DNA of 64,000 bases, from assembly GCA_020636435.1 (NCBI GenBank), contig JACJXX010000001.1:2931001-2995000 (forward strand), read 5' to 3'. Position 1 is the first letter of the stretch; each line of letters opens with the position of its first letter. The notes under the pieces are model-generated. The model made no database searches, had not been told where the DNA came from, and worked only from the letters and a program-made list of their open reading frames with translations. The position numbers were made by a program, and so were the translations under genes. Shown here one piece after another: positions 54,863 through 63,677 of the stretch. The DNA comes from Lewinellaceae bacterium. Lineage in GTDB: Bacteria; Bacteroidota; Bacteroidia; Chitinophagales; Saprospiraceae.

Positions 54863-55681
54863 TCACCACCGCTTGCCCAACTGCAAGTTTATGTACAAAT
54901 TTATAAAGATGGACTTGTTTTCCGGCGTTTCCACCAGGTCGGATTCCGCCATGAGGGGCACCCGCTGGAAATAGGCATCTACCATGACTCCGGCTTCGAT
55001 GGCCTTGACGAATTCGTCGAAGGCGCCCCAGTCGAAGTGAACGGCGAATTTTCCGTGCAGGCCCGGGATGGCGGAAATCTCGCCCAGCCCTTTGGAGAAG
55101 CCGGAGGATCCGTAAATGCGGCTGATGTCCAGGAAGGTGCTGGCATTTTCCTGTGAAAACTTTTCGCTGCGAATGGTGAAGTTCTCGAAGGGGCCCGATT
55201 CAGAAGAGCGGACCAGCTCCAGGTAGTAGGGTTTGAGCAGGCCGAGGGAGGGGCCTGCTTCATAGCTCAGGCCGACAGCCAGCCCTTTGCGCTTGGCCTT
55301 TTCCGACAGATAGCGCTTTTCTCCTACTCCTCCCCTGAGGACGAGCAGGTTGTTCTGCTTGCCAAAGATAAAGGCCCGTGAGACGCGCGAAGCGGCGGGA
55401 GTCTGAAAGTCGAAGCTCTGGCGGAACTCTTTGGAATGTTTGATCTCGCCGATCTCTATGTTAAAAAAGCGGGTGAGGTAGTACGTTTTCAGGCGGGCGA
55501 TGTTGACGCCAAGGGCAAAGCCGTTGGTGTGCAACTTCATGTCGACCGTAAATTCCCGGTCGTAGACGATGCCTTTGGTCTCGTCGTAGATATTCTGTTC
55601 GGTATCATAAGTTTGCTGGGCTGTCCCGGTGAGGCATCCCAAACCCATGAACAGGAGAAAAAGGTAAATCTTCTGGGCCAT
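54863..55681 (-). CDS. Conserved secreted or outer-membrane protein, unknown function
   Basis: 272 residues with a signal peptide (cleaved near TGTAQ) and a beta-rich mature part with strands such as GFALGVNIARLKTYY, NNLLVLRGGVG and GLAVGLSYEAGPSLGLL, ending FINLYINLQLGKRW, which looks like a barrel's last strand. Proteins of this form are common in Bacteroidota. No function is recognised. Confidence 0.75.
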   Translation of the reverse strand: MAQKIYLFLLFMGLGCLTGTAQQTYDTEQNIYDETKGIVYDREFTVDMKLHTNGFALGVNIARLKTYYLTRFFNIEIGEIKHSKEFRQSFDFQTPAASRVSRAFIFGKQNNLLVLRGGVGEKRYLSEKAKRKGLAVGLSYEAGPSLGLLKPYYLELVRSSESGPFENFTIRSEKFSQENASTFLDISRIYGSSGFSKGLGEISAIPGLHGKFAVHFDWGAFDEFVKAIEAGVMVDAYFQRVPLMAESDLVETPENKSIFINLYINLQLGKRW

Positions 55682-55923
55682 AATATTTTATTCTTAAATA
55701 GTATTACGTTCTAAGGGCGTAAAGGTTCAACCAAACAGGCGGCGGAGAAGGGTAAATCCGCAAAACACCAGTCAATTTAGCAAAATAAATGGATAAAGTA
55801 CACATACCGGCAGATCGTTCTTTTTTTGGGGTTGTGAAAAGGGTGGAATAACCGGCGCTTTTGGGCGCCCTAACCCAAAACCAGCAACTGCCCCGAAACT
55901 TCGTTCCGGTTGCACTGCTATGG

Positions 55924-56406
55924 CTATTGCTTCATCAATTCCTGCCCGACCTCCCGGAACAAGGCCTCCACATTTTCGCCGGTCCGGGCACTGGTGAAGC
56001 AGTCGGCGCGGGTTTCGCGCTCCATAACGAGGAGTTCCTCCCGGCTCAGCAGGTCTTTTTTATTGCCGACGACCCGGACGAGGCAGCCCGGCAGCGCCCT
56101 TCGGATGAGGGCCAGGTCGGCTTCCATGTTTTTAAGGCTGCCCGGGCGGCTCAGGTCGAAGACGTAGACGGCAGCGCTGGCGCCCATAAAATACGTCCGG
56201 GGTACTTTTTCCCGGGATACTTCTCCTTTGATCTCCCACAGGATAAGGGCCAATGGCTGCCCGTTTGCCTCCATTACTTTCTTGTCCACTCTCAATCCAA
56301 TAGCAGACAACGGCCTTTCGCTGAAGGTGTCGTGCACAAAGCGGTTGAAGATCGAGGTCTTCCCAACGCCGCTGCTGCCGGTGATCAGCACTTTTTTTGT
56401 GGTCAT
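55924..56406 (-). CDS. Small Ras/Rab-like GTPase with altered switch residues
   Basis: 160 residues with a P-loop GSSGVGKT (10-17) and the guanine-specificity motif NKKD (115-118). The usual DxxG is E58-I-K-G61, and the switch I threonine position is Ala35 (SAIG), so Mg2+ coordination and gamma-phosphate sensing may be weakened. Small Ras-like GTPases in bacteria often belong to polarity or gliding control. The neighbours are not obviously linked. The binding fold is clear; GTP hydrolysis is doubtful. Confidence 0.85.
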   Translation of the reverse strand: MTTKKVLITGSSGVGKTSIFNRFVHDTFSERPLSAIGLRVDKKVMEANGQPLALILWEIKGEVSREKVPRTYFMGASAAVYVFDLSRPGSLKNMEADLALIRRALPGCLVRVVGNKKDLLSREELLVMERETRADCFTSARTGENVEALFREVGQELMKQ

Positions 56407-56531
56407 GTTTTGGGTTTTTGGAAAAAACCGGGGGGTTCGTTATTTACTAAATTTATGGAAAATACATCAGTATTGTCAATAAAGCGTAGAAAACGTATTA
56501 CCTTTCAGCAAGAGCTTGTTCAAACCTCGGA

Positions 56532-57854
56532 ATGAAGATACTGGTATACGTTCCATCTGTAAGCCCCAGGGTAAAATATGCCTTTCGCATACTCTTCCGG
56601 TCTTGCCTGAAAGCCGAATACACCCTGACTTCCCGGCGGGAGGCCTACCTGGCGGCGGGCGGGCCAAGGGTCAATTACAGCCTCGCTCCGCTGGCGGAAG
56701 GAGAATTGTGGCTTCCCGCCGGCCCTCTGTTGTGGGAGGAAGGCATAGGAGCGCAGAACATTGAGTTGTTCCACCTCCAGGGCTTGCCTGCATTTTTTCA
56801 GATGGCGGCTGAAGAAGCTACCTTTCCTTTTGACCTTCCGGCGCTGGCGTTTTATCTGGCCAGCCGTTACGAAGAACACCTGCCCTTTGCAGCCGACAAA
56901 CTCGGGCGCTTCCCCGCCAGCCAGAGCCTGGCCTTCCGGGAAGGCTTCCTCCAGCAGCCGCTCGTCAACCAGTGGGCCCTCCGTCTCGCTCAATTGCTGG
57001 AACAACGCTTTCCCGACCTGCACATCACCCGCCCGGCCTACCGTTTTCTGCCTACTTACGATGTGGATATGGCCTGGGCCTACCGCCACCGCCCCCTCTG
57101 GCTCAACCTCGCCGGAACGCTGCGCGAGCTGGCTACCGCCCGCTGGGGGCTGGCCTACAGCCGCTGGGCCTGCCTGCTGGGCAACCGGCCCGACCCCTTT
57201 GACACCTTCTCCTACCTCCGGCAACTGCATCGCTCAGAGGGCTTGTCCGCCCTCTTCTTTTTCCTGCTGGGCGACCACAACCGGCATGACAAAAACATTC
57301 CCGTTGACAACCCGGCATTTCGGAAGCTGATCGCCCGGGTGGCCGATACGCGCAGCGTGGGGTTGCACCCTTCTTACGCCTCCAATTATAAAGAGGGGCA
57401 GTTGCGCAAGGAAGTAAAAAGGCTGAAAAAGATCACGGGAGAAAACGTGGTGCGCAGCCGGCAGCATTTTCTGCTCCTCCGGTTTCCGGACACCTACCGG
57501 CGGCTGGTGGAACAGGGCATACAGGAAGACTACAGCATGGGCTTCGCCGACGCGGCGGGCTTCCGGGCAGGCTTGTCCACTCCTTTCTACTGGTACGACC
57601 TGGAGACCGAACAGATACAACCGCTGAAAATCTTCCCCTTTGCCGCCATGGATGTGACTCTGCGCCGGTATATGGCCCTGAAACCAGAGGCGGCCCTCGG
57701 CCGGCTCCGGGAATTGTGCCTGCGCTGCCGGGAAACCGGCGGCTCCTTCATTACTTTGTGGCACAACAGTTCTTTTTCCGAAGAACACGGCTGGAAAGGC
57801 TGGCGGGAGGTGTATGAAGAAATGTTGGCCGATGCCGGGCGGCGGGACGGTTAA
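56532..57854 (+). CDS. Polysaccharide deacetylase-like (NodB-fold) protein
   Basis: 440 residues. An N-terminal ~160-residue domain (MKILVYVPSVSPRVKYAF..., of the DUF7033 type by recollection) precedes a carbohydrate-esterase-4-like domain with FLPTYDVDMAW (metal-binding Asp region) and SVGLHPSYAS (HxxxS motif). The last part SGGSFITLWHNSSFSEEH-like (GGSFITLWHNSSF) fits the final catalytic His block. It probably removes acyl groups from an envelope or capsular glycan. No signal peptide is present, so it is likely cytoplasmic. Confidence 0.82.
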   Translation: MKILVYVPSVSPRVKYAFRILFRSCLKAEYTLTSRREAYLAAGGPRVNYSLAPLAEGELWLPAGPLLWEEGIGAQNIELFHLQGLPAFFQMAAEEATFPFDLPALAFYLASRYEEHLPFAADKLGRFPASQSLAFREGFLQQPLVNQWALRLAQLLEQRFPDLHITRPAYRFLPTYDVDMAWAYRHRPLWLNLAGTLRELATARWGLAYSRWACLLGNRPDPFDTFSYLRQLHRSEGLSALFFFLLGDHNRHDKNIPVDNPAFRKLIARVADTRSVGLHPSYASNYKEGQLRKEVKRLKKITGENVVRSRQHFLLLRFPDTYRRLVEQGIQEDYSMGFADAAGFRAGLSTPFYWYDLETEQIQPLKIFPFAAMDVTLRRYMALKPEAALGRLRELCLRCRETGGSFITLWHNSSFSEEHGWKGWREVYEEMLADAGRRDG

Positions 57855-57991
57855 CCGCAAAATGTAGAATGATAAATGCGAAATTTAAAAGGGGGCGGCG
57901 CAGGGCTGCGGTTGTTCGTTGTTCGTTGTGGTGCCCAACAATCAACAGACAACAGACAACAATCAACCACTCCCATGAGCGCTAAATAACG

Positions 57992-57999
57992 TATATTTG
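57992..57999 (+). promoter_or_regulatory. Candidate -7 box of upp
   Basis: TATATTTG fits TAnnTTTG and would give a ~42-nt leader to the ATG at 58048; the -33 element is weak. The gap 57855-57991 holds TTGTTCGTTGTTCG and CAACAGACAACAGACAAC short repeats. Confidence 0.45.
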
Positions 58000-58047
58000 T
58001 GCTCCGGTTTTTGAATTTTATATTTCTAAACATACCAGCCAACTGCA

Positions 58048-58704
58048 ATGATCTTCAATCTAAGTGAAACCAACTCGATAGCCAACCACTTCGTAGCTGA
58101 AATAAGGGACGCCAGGAGGCAACAGGACAGCATGCGCTTCCGCCGCAACCTCGAACGGATCGGCGAAGTGCTGGCCTATGAGATCAGTAAAGAACTGGAC
58201 TATCTGGAAAAGGATATAGAAACCCCGCTCGGCGTCGCAAAGGTCAACATGCCGGTGAACAGGATCGTGCTGGCAACCATCCTGCGGGCAGGCCTGCCGT
58301 TCCATCAGGGCATGCTCAACTATTTTGACTATGCCGGCAACGCTTTTGTCTCCGCCTACCGCAAACACCATAAAGACGGCACTTTTGACATCCGCCTGGA
58401 ATACATTTCCTGCCCCGACCTGAATGACGCCGTACTGATCGTTTCCGACCCCATGCTGGCCACCGGCGCATCCATGTCGCTGGCTACCAAAGAGCTCCTG
58501 GAGTTCGGCCAGCCCAAGCAAATCCACTTTGCCACGGCTATCGCCTCCGCCGCCGGCCTTGACCACATTCGCCGGATCTTCCCGGATGCCCGTGTCTGGA
58601 TGGCCGCCCTGGATGAGGAACTGACCGGCAAGGCCTACATCGTGCCCGGCCTGGGAGACGCCGGAGACCTCAGCTATGGAGATAAGGGGGGGGTGGATGT
58701 TTGA
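58048..58704 (+). CDS. upp: Uracil phosphoribosyltransferase
   Basis: 218 residues of the UPRT type. The PRPP-binding loop is VLIVSDPMLATGASMS and the uracil-binding C-terminal segment is IVPGLGDAGDLSYGDK. NRIVLATILRAGLPFHQGM is the conserved central block. It salvages uracil to UMP. It stands alone with its own likely promoter and a terminator 75 nt downstream. Confidence 0.93.
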   Translation: MIFNLSETNSIANHFVAEIRDARRQQDSMRFRRNLERIGEVLAYEISKELDYLEKDIETPLGVAKVNMPVNRIVLATILRAGLPFHQGMLNYFDYAGNAFVSAYRKHHKDGTFDIRLEYISCPDLNDAVLIVSDPMLATGASMSLATKELLEFGQPKQIHFATAIASAAGLDHIRRIFPDARVWMAALDEELTGKAYIVPGLGDAGDLSYGDKGGVDV

Positions 58705-58778
58705 TTTTGGATTTTTGATTTTTGATTTGAGCGCCGTCCATTTTCTATCGCCACCAAACTGCCATAGAAACAGAAAAC

Positions 58779-58808
58779 AAAGGGCTGCCCGAAACCGAAC
58801 AGCCCTTT
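58779..58808. terminator. Terminator hairpin after upp
   Basis: AAAGGGCTG / CAGCCCTTT arms with a 12-nt loop between convergent genes; it could serve both. Confidence 0.7.
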
Positions 58809-58848
58809 GCGCTCCGGCATTAAGGCTAAACTATAGTTATCCGGGGAG

Positions 58849-59268
58849 TTATTTCTTATTCCCCATGCCCAGCAACCAGCCGATCACTCCGCCGGCAACG
58901 GCCGACATAATGGTGTAGACTACCACGTCCATCACCATGCCGTTCAGGGTCATGATGTTAGTGGTTCCAAACATAGTCAGGTCCAGGCCCAGGGCGATCA
59001 GAAGGCCGATCAGAGCGCCCGCTTTCAGGCCGCCCATGAAGGTGGATACGCCCGCCCAGCGTAGGAAAACAAGAGTGAGCAGCGCCGCCATGGCCAGGTT
59101 GCCCAGAAACAGGGCAATCATATTCATAGATTCCCTGTTGACACCGGTGGCGGAACCCGCATTGGCTTCGAAATAATTCATGAGCAACATGCCGTACAGC
59201 AGCCAGCCGAGCAGGAAAAAGGCAACTCCACCAACCAGCGTACCGATTGCAAATTTCTTGGCATCCAT
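58849..59268 (-). CDS. Four-helix membrane protein, unknown function
   Basis: 139 residues with four hydrophobic helices (about 7-30, 49-69, 79-100 and 112-135), glycine-rich (GTLVGGVAFFLLGWLLYGML, SAVAGGVIGWLLGMGNKK). It may belong to a DUF1761-like family, but I cannot confirm this. No neighbour suggests a role. Confidence 0.65.
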   Translation of the reverse strand: MDAKKFAIGTLVGGVAFFLLGWLLYGMLLMNYFEANAGSATGVNRESMNMIALFLGNLAMAALLTLVFLRWAGVSTFMGGLKAGALIGLLIALGLDLTMFGTTNIMTLNGMVMDVVVYTIMSAVAGGVIGWLLGMGNKK

Positions 59269-59371
59269 TTCGTTTTGTTTTTTTTTAAGTAATAAAATTT
59301 TTTATTCTATCAAAAATACAAAACTATATATCAATCTTCACTCTTCCAATTTGAATATTTTTTTTGCCACT

Positions 59372-59956
59372 TCAACCCCATTGGCAATGAGGGACAGCTC
59401 GTGCAGCCCCGGATAGTGCCGGCGGGTAGTGATCGGGCGGAAGCTTTGCCGACGTTCGACAAGGGTAGCTGTAACCGAACAGTTCCATGGCTTCCGGCAC
59501 CCCCTGTTTGAGCAAGGTGCGGCAGCCGTGTTTGACGATGCGGTTCGTCTCCGGGCTATGGCCGATCCAGTCCCGGAAAACGGAAAGGGCAACGTCCGGG
59601 TTGTCTTTGGAGATGTCGTTGAGGTTGTTGGCTACTGAGCGGCGGACGTACTCTGATGAATCTACTTTTAGGTTTTCGAGAATGGGCAGTATCGGCGACG
59701 GATCTTTTTTCAATTTGGGCAGGGCCATCGCCCAGGGCAGGCGGGGACGGCTCCCCTCGCTGGCCAGCCGGCGCACGTGATGGCTGGAGTGTTCCGACCA
59801 GCCCAGCATCTGCTCCAGCATCTGGCCCTCGTGCTTTTTGATAAAGGGGCGCACGGCAAACTCGCAGCTGGTAAAGGCTGTCAGGCGTTCCATCGTTCCT
59901 ACCGCTACCGCATAGTCTTCCATCCCAAAACGCTCGATGTAATCCGGGAAGAACAT
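59372..59956 (-). pseudogene. Decayed AlkC/AlkD-like DNA alkylation repair gene
   Basis: The remaining ~160 residues show the HEAT-repeat pattern of AlkC-type 3-methyladenine glycosylases (SSHHVRRLASEGSRPRLPWA, VDSSEYVRRSVANNLNDISK, HGCRTLLKQGVPEAMELFGY). Intact family members are about twice as long. Upstream, the frame hits a TAA just before ALEYMFFPDYIERFG, where a hairpin element (59976-60130) begins. Downstream, after LFGYSYP, the sequence becomes unrelated proline-rich residues. Both ends are therefore missing. The first ATG at 59956 is internal to the domain. Confidence 0.7.
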
Positions 59957-59975
59957 GTACTCCAGGGCATTTTTG

Positions 59976-60130
59976 GGACTTTAAATTTTTCGGGCCTGGA
60001 TGACCTGGAGCGCGGACCTCCAGGTCCGCGAAAACCTGCTTCAGGCAGGTTTTTAGTATGCAGTTGCCTTTTTAGAGGCTGCCCGAGGCAGCCTTCGCGG
60101 ACCTGGAGGTCCGCGCTCCTGTTAAAGTCC
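59976..60130. mobile_element. Palindromic element with GGACTTTAA ends
   Basis: Terminal GGACTTTAA/TTAAAGTCC encloses a large inverted repeat (GAGCGCGGACCTCCAGGTCC and its complement at ~60096-60118) with inner hairpins (AACCTGCTTCAGGCAGGTT and GGCTGCCCGAGGCAGCC). It abuts the truncated alkylation-repair gene. No duplication is evident. Confidence 0.65.
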
Positions 60131-60189
60131 TAAAGTAGTACTAAGAAAGGGCGCGAAAACCCCTGCCGGCCTTGCTGTAGTGGGTTATA

Positions 60190-60348
60190 GGCACGACGAA
60201 AGAATAAACTGTCCATTCTGGCTTGTACTTTTTGCGCCATGCTGCGTTGCTCATCACTCAGGTAGCTTTGGCTATCCTCATTCTTCGCGCCTTGCCTGGC
60301 ACAAAAATTACCGCGCCATAATTGAACACTTTATTCTTTCCTCGTGCC
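60190..60348. mobile_element. Family B small inverted-repeat element, copy 4
   Basis: 159 bp flanked by ATA (60187-60189 and 60349-60351). Almost identical to the copy at 54633 over its full length, including the core GCTGCGTTGCTCATCACTCA and both ends. Confidence 0.9.
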
Positions 60349-60386
60349 ATATGCCCGGCACAGCAAGCTGGCGCGTTCCATTCCTC

Positions 60387-61829
60387 CTAATCCGACGTCC
60401 GGATCGTCGTCGACGCTTGTATCCAGCAGCCGATGTAATAGCTGTCGCCGGCCTTGAGGTTGCGGATGAAGACGTCCTCCCGGTTGGGCATGTACTGGCT
60501 GTATTGGCGAATCCATTTGTTCGCCTCGGCGGACACGCTGGGGTCAATATTTTTAGCCTTGTTCCACATGTCGATGGCCACCCAGGTCACCACCTGGCTG
60601 TCCCAGCCGCGGCCCGGTCCGCAGAGGGGGCCGCTGGAGGCATAGAGCCGGCCGATGAGGATGTAGGGCTCGCCCCATCCGGAGCGCATGTCGGCAGCCT
60701 GCAGTGCCCATTGGCGGGCACGGGGGAAATTGCGCAGGTGCACGTTGTAGACCTTGGCGATGGTCAGCGCGTAGTTGGCCTTCTTGTTCACATCGGTTTC
60801 CTCCTCAATCGCCTTCTGAAAAGCTTCAATGGCTTCGGGGTATTTGGCCTCCCGCAGCAGGATGTAGGCCAGCTCCGCCGGGCCAGGTTCGGGCTTGCAA
60901 TTCTGGTTGCCCACCCGGATGAGGGCGCGGAATTTTTCATCCGATTCGGAACATCCGCCCCACTTCAGGCGGCTGTATACGGTGCGCATCACGTCGCAGT
61001 CTTCCGGATTGGCCTCGAAGTCCGGATAGTACTTTTCCATGTAGTACTCGCAGGGATAAAAACCCTGAACCGTCTCGAAATAGTCCAGGCGCACCGGCGC
61101 GTATTCCTCGATGATCTTCCAGCGGTCGCAGGCTTTGCCTTTGCAGGTTCTCAGGCCGTTCTCCAGCACCTTTCTGACCATCCTCTGGTATTTGTAGGCT
61201 TCCTCCTGGGTTACTTCGCCGGCATCGTACAGTTCCACCAGCAGCGCGGAGAAGGGGTTGAGCACAAAGTCCGGCGTCTTGGCGCCATCGGTGTCGATGG
61301 CTTTTTTGAACATATCGTAAATCTCCTTTTTGCTGGCCCGGTAGGAGTATTTGTAGTACAGGTCGAACGCTTTGCGCGCCGGGATGTATCCGCCTTCCGG
61401 GTAACAGCGGTCGATTTCGTCATAAATGGAAAAGATGGTGTCGACGTAAGCGTGTATCCGGGCGGAATCCTGGGTTTGGGAGATAAAATATTCGTAGAAG
61501 CGGATGCCGTCGGCGTAGACCGTGTTGCGGCGGCCGTCGGCGGCAGGCGCCACCTCGTAGACTTTTTTCCACATCTGGAAGGCCTTGTTCCATTCATTCA
61601 CCTTCAGGAAGTCTCGGTAGAGCACATAGTGCGTCTCGGCGTCATCCGGGTTGGGCGCGTCTTTGAATTTGGGGCAGGGGCTCAGTTCTTCCTCTTTTTT
61701 GGGAGGTTTGACCGGGGCGACGGGCTCTTCCTTGTTGTCGGTTGAGGCAGTAGGTTCTGTGGTTTTGGGCGTGCAGCCCGCCAGGAAGGCCAGGAGCAGC
61801 ACCCCCAGAACAATCTGTCTGGATTTCAT
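60387..61829 (-). CDS. TPR-containing lipoprotein
   Basis: 480 residues with a lipobox LAFLAGC, then a proline/glutamate-rich linker (~25-55) and a helical TPR-type body. The C-terminal TPRs are at ~305-385 (AKYPEAIEAFQKAI, NYALTIAKVYNV). It is a paralogue of the secreted protein at 7284-8687, with the same block order, but lipid-anchored and with more cysteines. Envelope scaffold role inferred; function unknown. Confidence 0.8.
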   Translation of the reverse strand: MKSRQIVLGVLLLAFLAGCTPKTTEPTASTDNKEEPVAPVKPPKKEEELSPCPKFKDAPNPDDAETHYVLYRDFLKVNEWNKAFQMWKKVYEVAPAADGRRNTVYADGIRFYEYFISQTQDSARIHAYVDTIFSIYDEIDRCYPEGGYIPARKAFDLYYKYSYRASKKEIYDMFKKAIDTDGAKTPDFVLNPFSALLVELYDAGEVTQEEAYKYQRMVRKVLENGLRTCKGKACDRWKIIEEYAPVRLDYFETVQGFYPCEYYMEKYYPDFEANPEDCDVMRTVYSRLKWGGCSESDEKFRALIRVGNQNCKPEPGPAELAYILLREAKYPEAIEAFQKAIEEETDVNKKANYALTIAKVYNVHLRNFPRARQWALQAADMRSGWGEPYILIGRLYASSGPLCGPGRGWDSQVVTWVAIDMWNKAKNIDPSVSAEANKWIRQYSQYMPNREDVFIRNLKAGDSYYIGCWIQASTTIRTSD

Positions 61830-61885
61830 AACTTTATCAATTTGGGAATTTTAAAGGGCACTAAAATATTGATTTTCTGCGAAAA

Positions 61886-63124
61886 TCACCTCAGGATGGA
61901 GACAATACCCGTCAATACTTTTTCCTCCCCTTCGCAAATAAAGCTCACCTGGTAGCGCATGACGCCGGAATTGACGGCCTGCCCCCGGTAAAAACCGTCC
62001 CAGCGTTCAAAGGGGTCGGCGGTAGAAAAGACCTTGTTCCCCCATCGGTCGATGACATCGAAGGAGACCAGTTGCTGCACGGTGTAGGGGTTGCTGATGC
62101 CGAATGTCTCATTGAGCCCGTCGCCGTTGGGCGTAAAGGCGTTGGGCAAAGATATGTCGTTGCAGTCGAGGTCGTCCGGGTCGATCACGTTGATCAGGAT
62201 GGAGTCTGTTGCCACGCAGGCGCTGATGGTATCGGCCAGGGCTACGGAGTAGAGGATTTCCCCCTTTTCTTTGGGCGTAATGGAAGGTTCGGGGGCAGAG
62301 GGGTTGGAAACGCCCTCCGCCGGCGTCCAGTTGAAGGAGCTGGCGCAGGTATTGGTCAGCGCTATGTCTACTGACCCGCCCAGGAAGACATTGACCACGG
62401 CGCTTTCCCGGCGGATTTGGTCCGGGGCAAAGTACAGTTCGCGAATGTCTTTGTCGTCCAGGGCGCGGTTGTATACCCTCAACTCATCGATCAGCCCTTT
62501 GAAGGGCCGTTCGGCCGCCGTTTTGCAGTCGCTGTTGCCGATGGTCAGGTCGCCGTCGTTAAAAATATCCAGGCGGTTGGCGGTAGTCACCAACTGAACC
62601 CGCTCCCCGTTGAGGTAGAGCCGGGCCCGGCCGCCCTCGCGGACGACGGCGACGTGCTGCCAGCAAGCTGTGTTGGCAATTTTTTTAGCCAGGAAGGCGG
62701 ATTTGTCCGGCGTTTCCAGGAAAACGGCGTTGATCGTCCGGGTAGCGGGCACGTAGCGGATGTAAAATTCATTGCCTCCAAAGCAGCTCGGGCTGCGTTT
62801 GGAGAGGAGGTACTGCGTGCCGTCTCCCCCGGTAGGCTTGAAGTAGAGGCTGACCGTGACATCTTCATCGTCAAATTCATTGTTCACGGGCCCGCTCAGG
62901 ATGACGACCTCGTCGTCCTGCCCATCCAGTGCCAGGGCTTGCCCTTCGGCGCCGCAGGTAAAATAGGGCCCGCCGGCCGGCGTGCCGATATTGGCGGTAT
63001 TGCCGGTTACATCCCGATACATGGAGTCCAGCGTGTAATAAGCCACCAGGCCAACGGTTGTCTGCGCAGAAAGGGCAACGGCGCTGCAAAGCAAAAATAA
63101 AGGAAGAAAAAAGCGGTATCTCAT
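61886..63124 (-). CDS. LamG-domain protein with gliding-motility T9SS tail
   Basis: 412 residues. Signal peptide (MRYRFFLPLFLLCSAVALSA), then a LamG-like lectin domain at ~22-230 (GLVAYYTLDSMYRDVTGN, CWQHVAVVREGGRARLYLNG, GLIDELRVYNRALD), a short Ig-like segment, and the gliding-motility type C-terminal sorting domain (SLPNAFTPNGDGLNETFGI, DRWGNKVFST). It should be exported by T9SS and may bind surface glycans. It sits 56 nt upstream of the TPR lipoprotein on the same strand, so they may be co-transcribed. Confidence 0.9.
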   Translation of the reverse strand: MRYRFFLPLFLLCSAVALSAQTTVGLVAYYTLDSMYRDVTGNTANIGTPAGGPYFTCGAEGQALALDGQDDEVVILSGPVNNEFDDEDVTVSLYFKPTGGDGTQYLLSKRSPSCFGGNEFYIRYVPATRTINAVFLETPDKSAFLAKKIANTACWQHVAVVREGGRARLYLNGERVQLVTTANRLDIFNDGDLTIGNSDCKTAAERPFKGLIDELRVYNRALDDKDIRELYFAPDQIRRESAVVNVFLGGSVDIALTNTCASSFNWTPAEGVSNPSAPEPSITPKEKGEILYSVALADTISACVATDSILINVIDPDDLDCNDISLPNAFTPNGDGLNETFGISNPYTVQQLVSFDVIDRWGNKVFSTADPFERWDGFYRGQAVNSGVMRYQVSFICEGEEKVLTGIVSILR

Positions 63125-63191
63125 GGAATTCTTTCCGTTTTTGGAATGGAGTTTTGGTTCACCCGGTCTATTAACGCTCGGGAGTAGGTTT

Positions 63192-63224
63192 AGATTTTCC
63201 AGACCATCGAGATCTGGAAAATCT
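63192..63224. terminator. Hairpin after ybaB
   Basis: Perfect 12-bp arms AGATTTTCCAGA / TCTGGAAAATCT with a 9-nt loop, immediately past the ybaB stop on the minus strand. Confidence 0.65.
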
Positions 63225-63232
63225 TATCCCGA

Positions 63233-63550
63233 TTACCCAAATAGCCCGCCCAGGTCGCCCATACCCGGAGGCAGCATGTTTTTCATGATGTTCTGGGCTT
63301 CTTCCGCTTCTTTCTCCGCTGCTTTTTCCAGCGCTTTGTTGACGGCGGCGATGATGAGGTCCTGCACCATCTCCGGGTCGTCCCAGTCGAGCTTTTCACG
63401 GTCAAATTGGATGTCGAGCAGTTCCCGGTTGGCGTTGGCCGTTACCGTTACGGCGCCGTTGCCGGCGTCGGCTTTCACCCGGAATTCCGCCAGCTTTTTG
63501 CGCATTTCTTTCTGCTGTTCCTTCATGTTGCCCATCAGGTCTCCAAACAT
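63233..63550 (-). CDS. YbaB/EbfC family nucleoid-associated protein
   Basis: 105 residues: an N-terminal coiled helix (MKEQQKEMRKKLAEFRV), a central beta-sheet (GAVTVTANANRELLDIQF) and a C-terminal helix with the DLIIAAVNKALEKA block, ending in the flexible Gly-rich GMGDLGGLFG. These small proteins dimerise and bind DNA without strong sequence preference. Length and pattern are typical. Confidence 0.92.
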   Translation of the reverse strand: MFGDLMGNMKEQQKEMRKKLAEFRVKADAGNGAVTVTANANRELLDIQFDREKLDWDDPEMVQDLIIAAVNKALEKAAEKEAEEAQNIMKNMLPPGMGDLGGLFG

Positions 63551-63677
63551 GTTTTTTAGATTTGGTTTAAAAAGAATACAACGCTGAATGCCATCTGTTC
63601 AGCATTCAATCCGAATAAAAGGCCAGCAAATGTACAATTTTTAAAGAGTTGCATAAAAATCTTATCTTTCCAAAACC

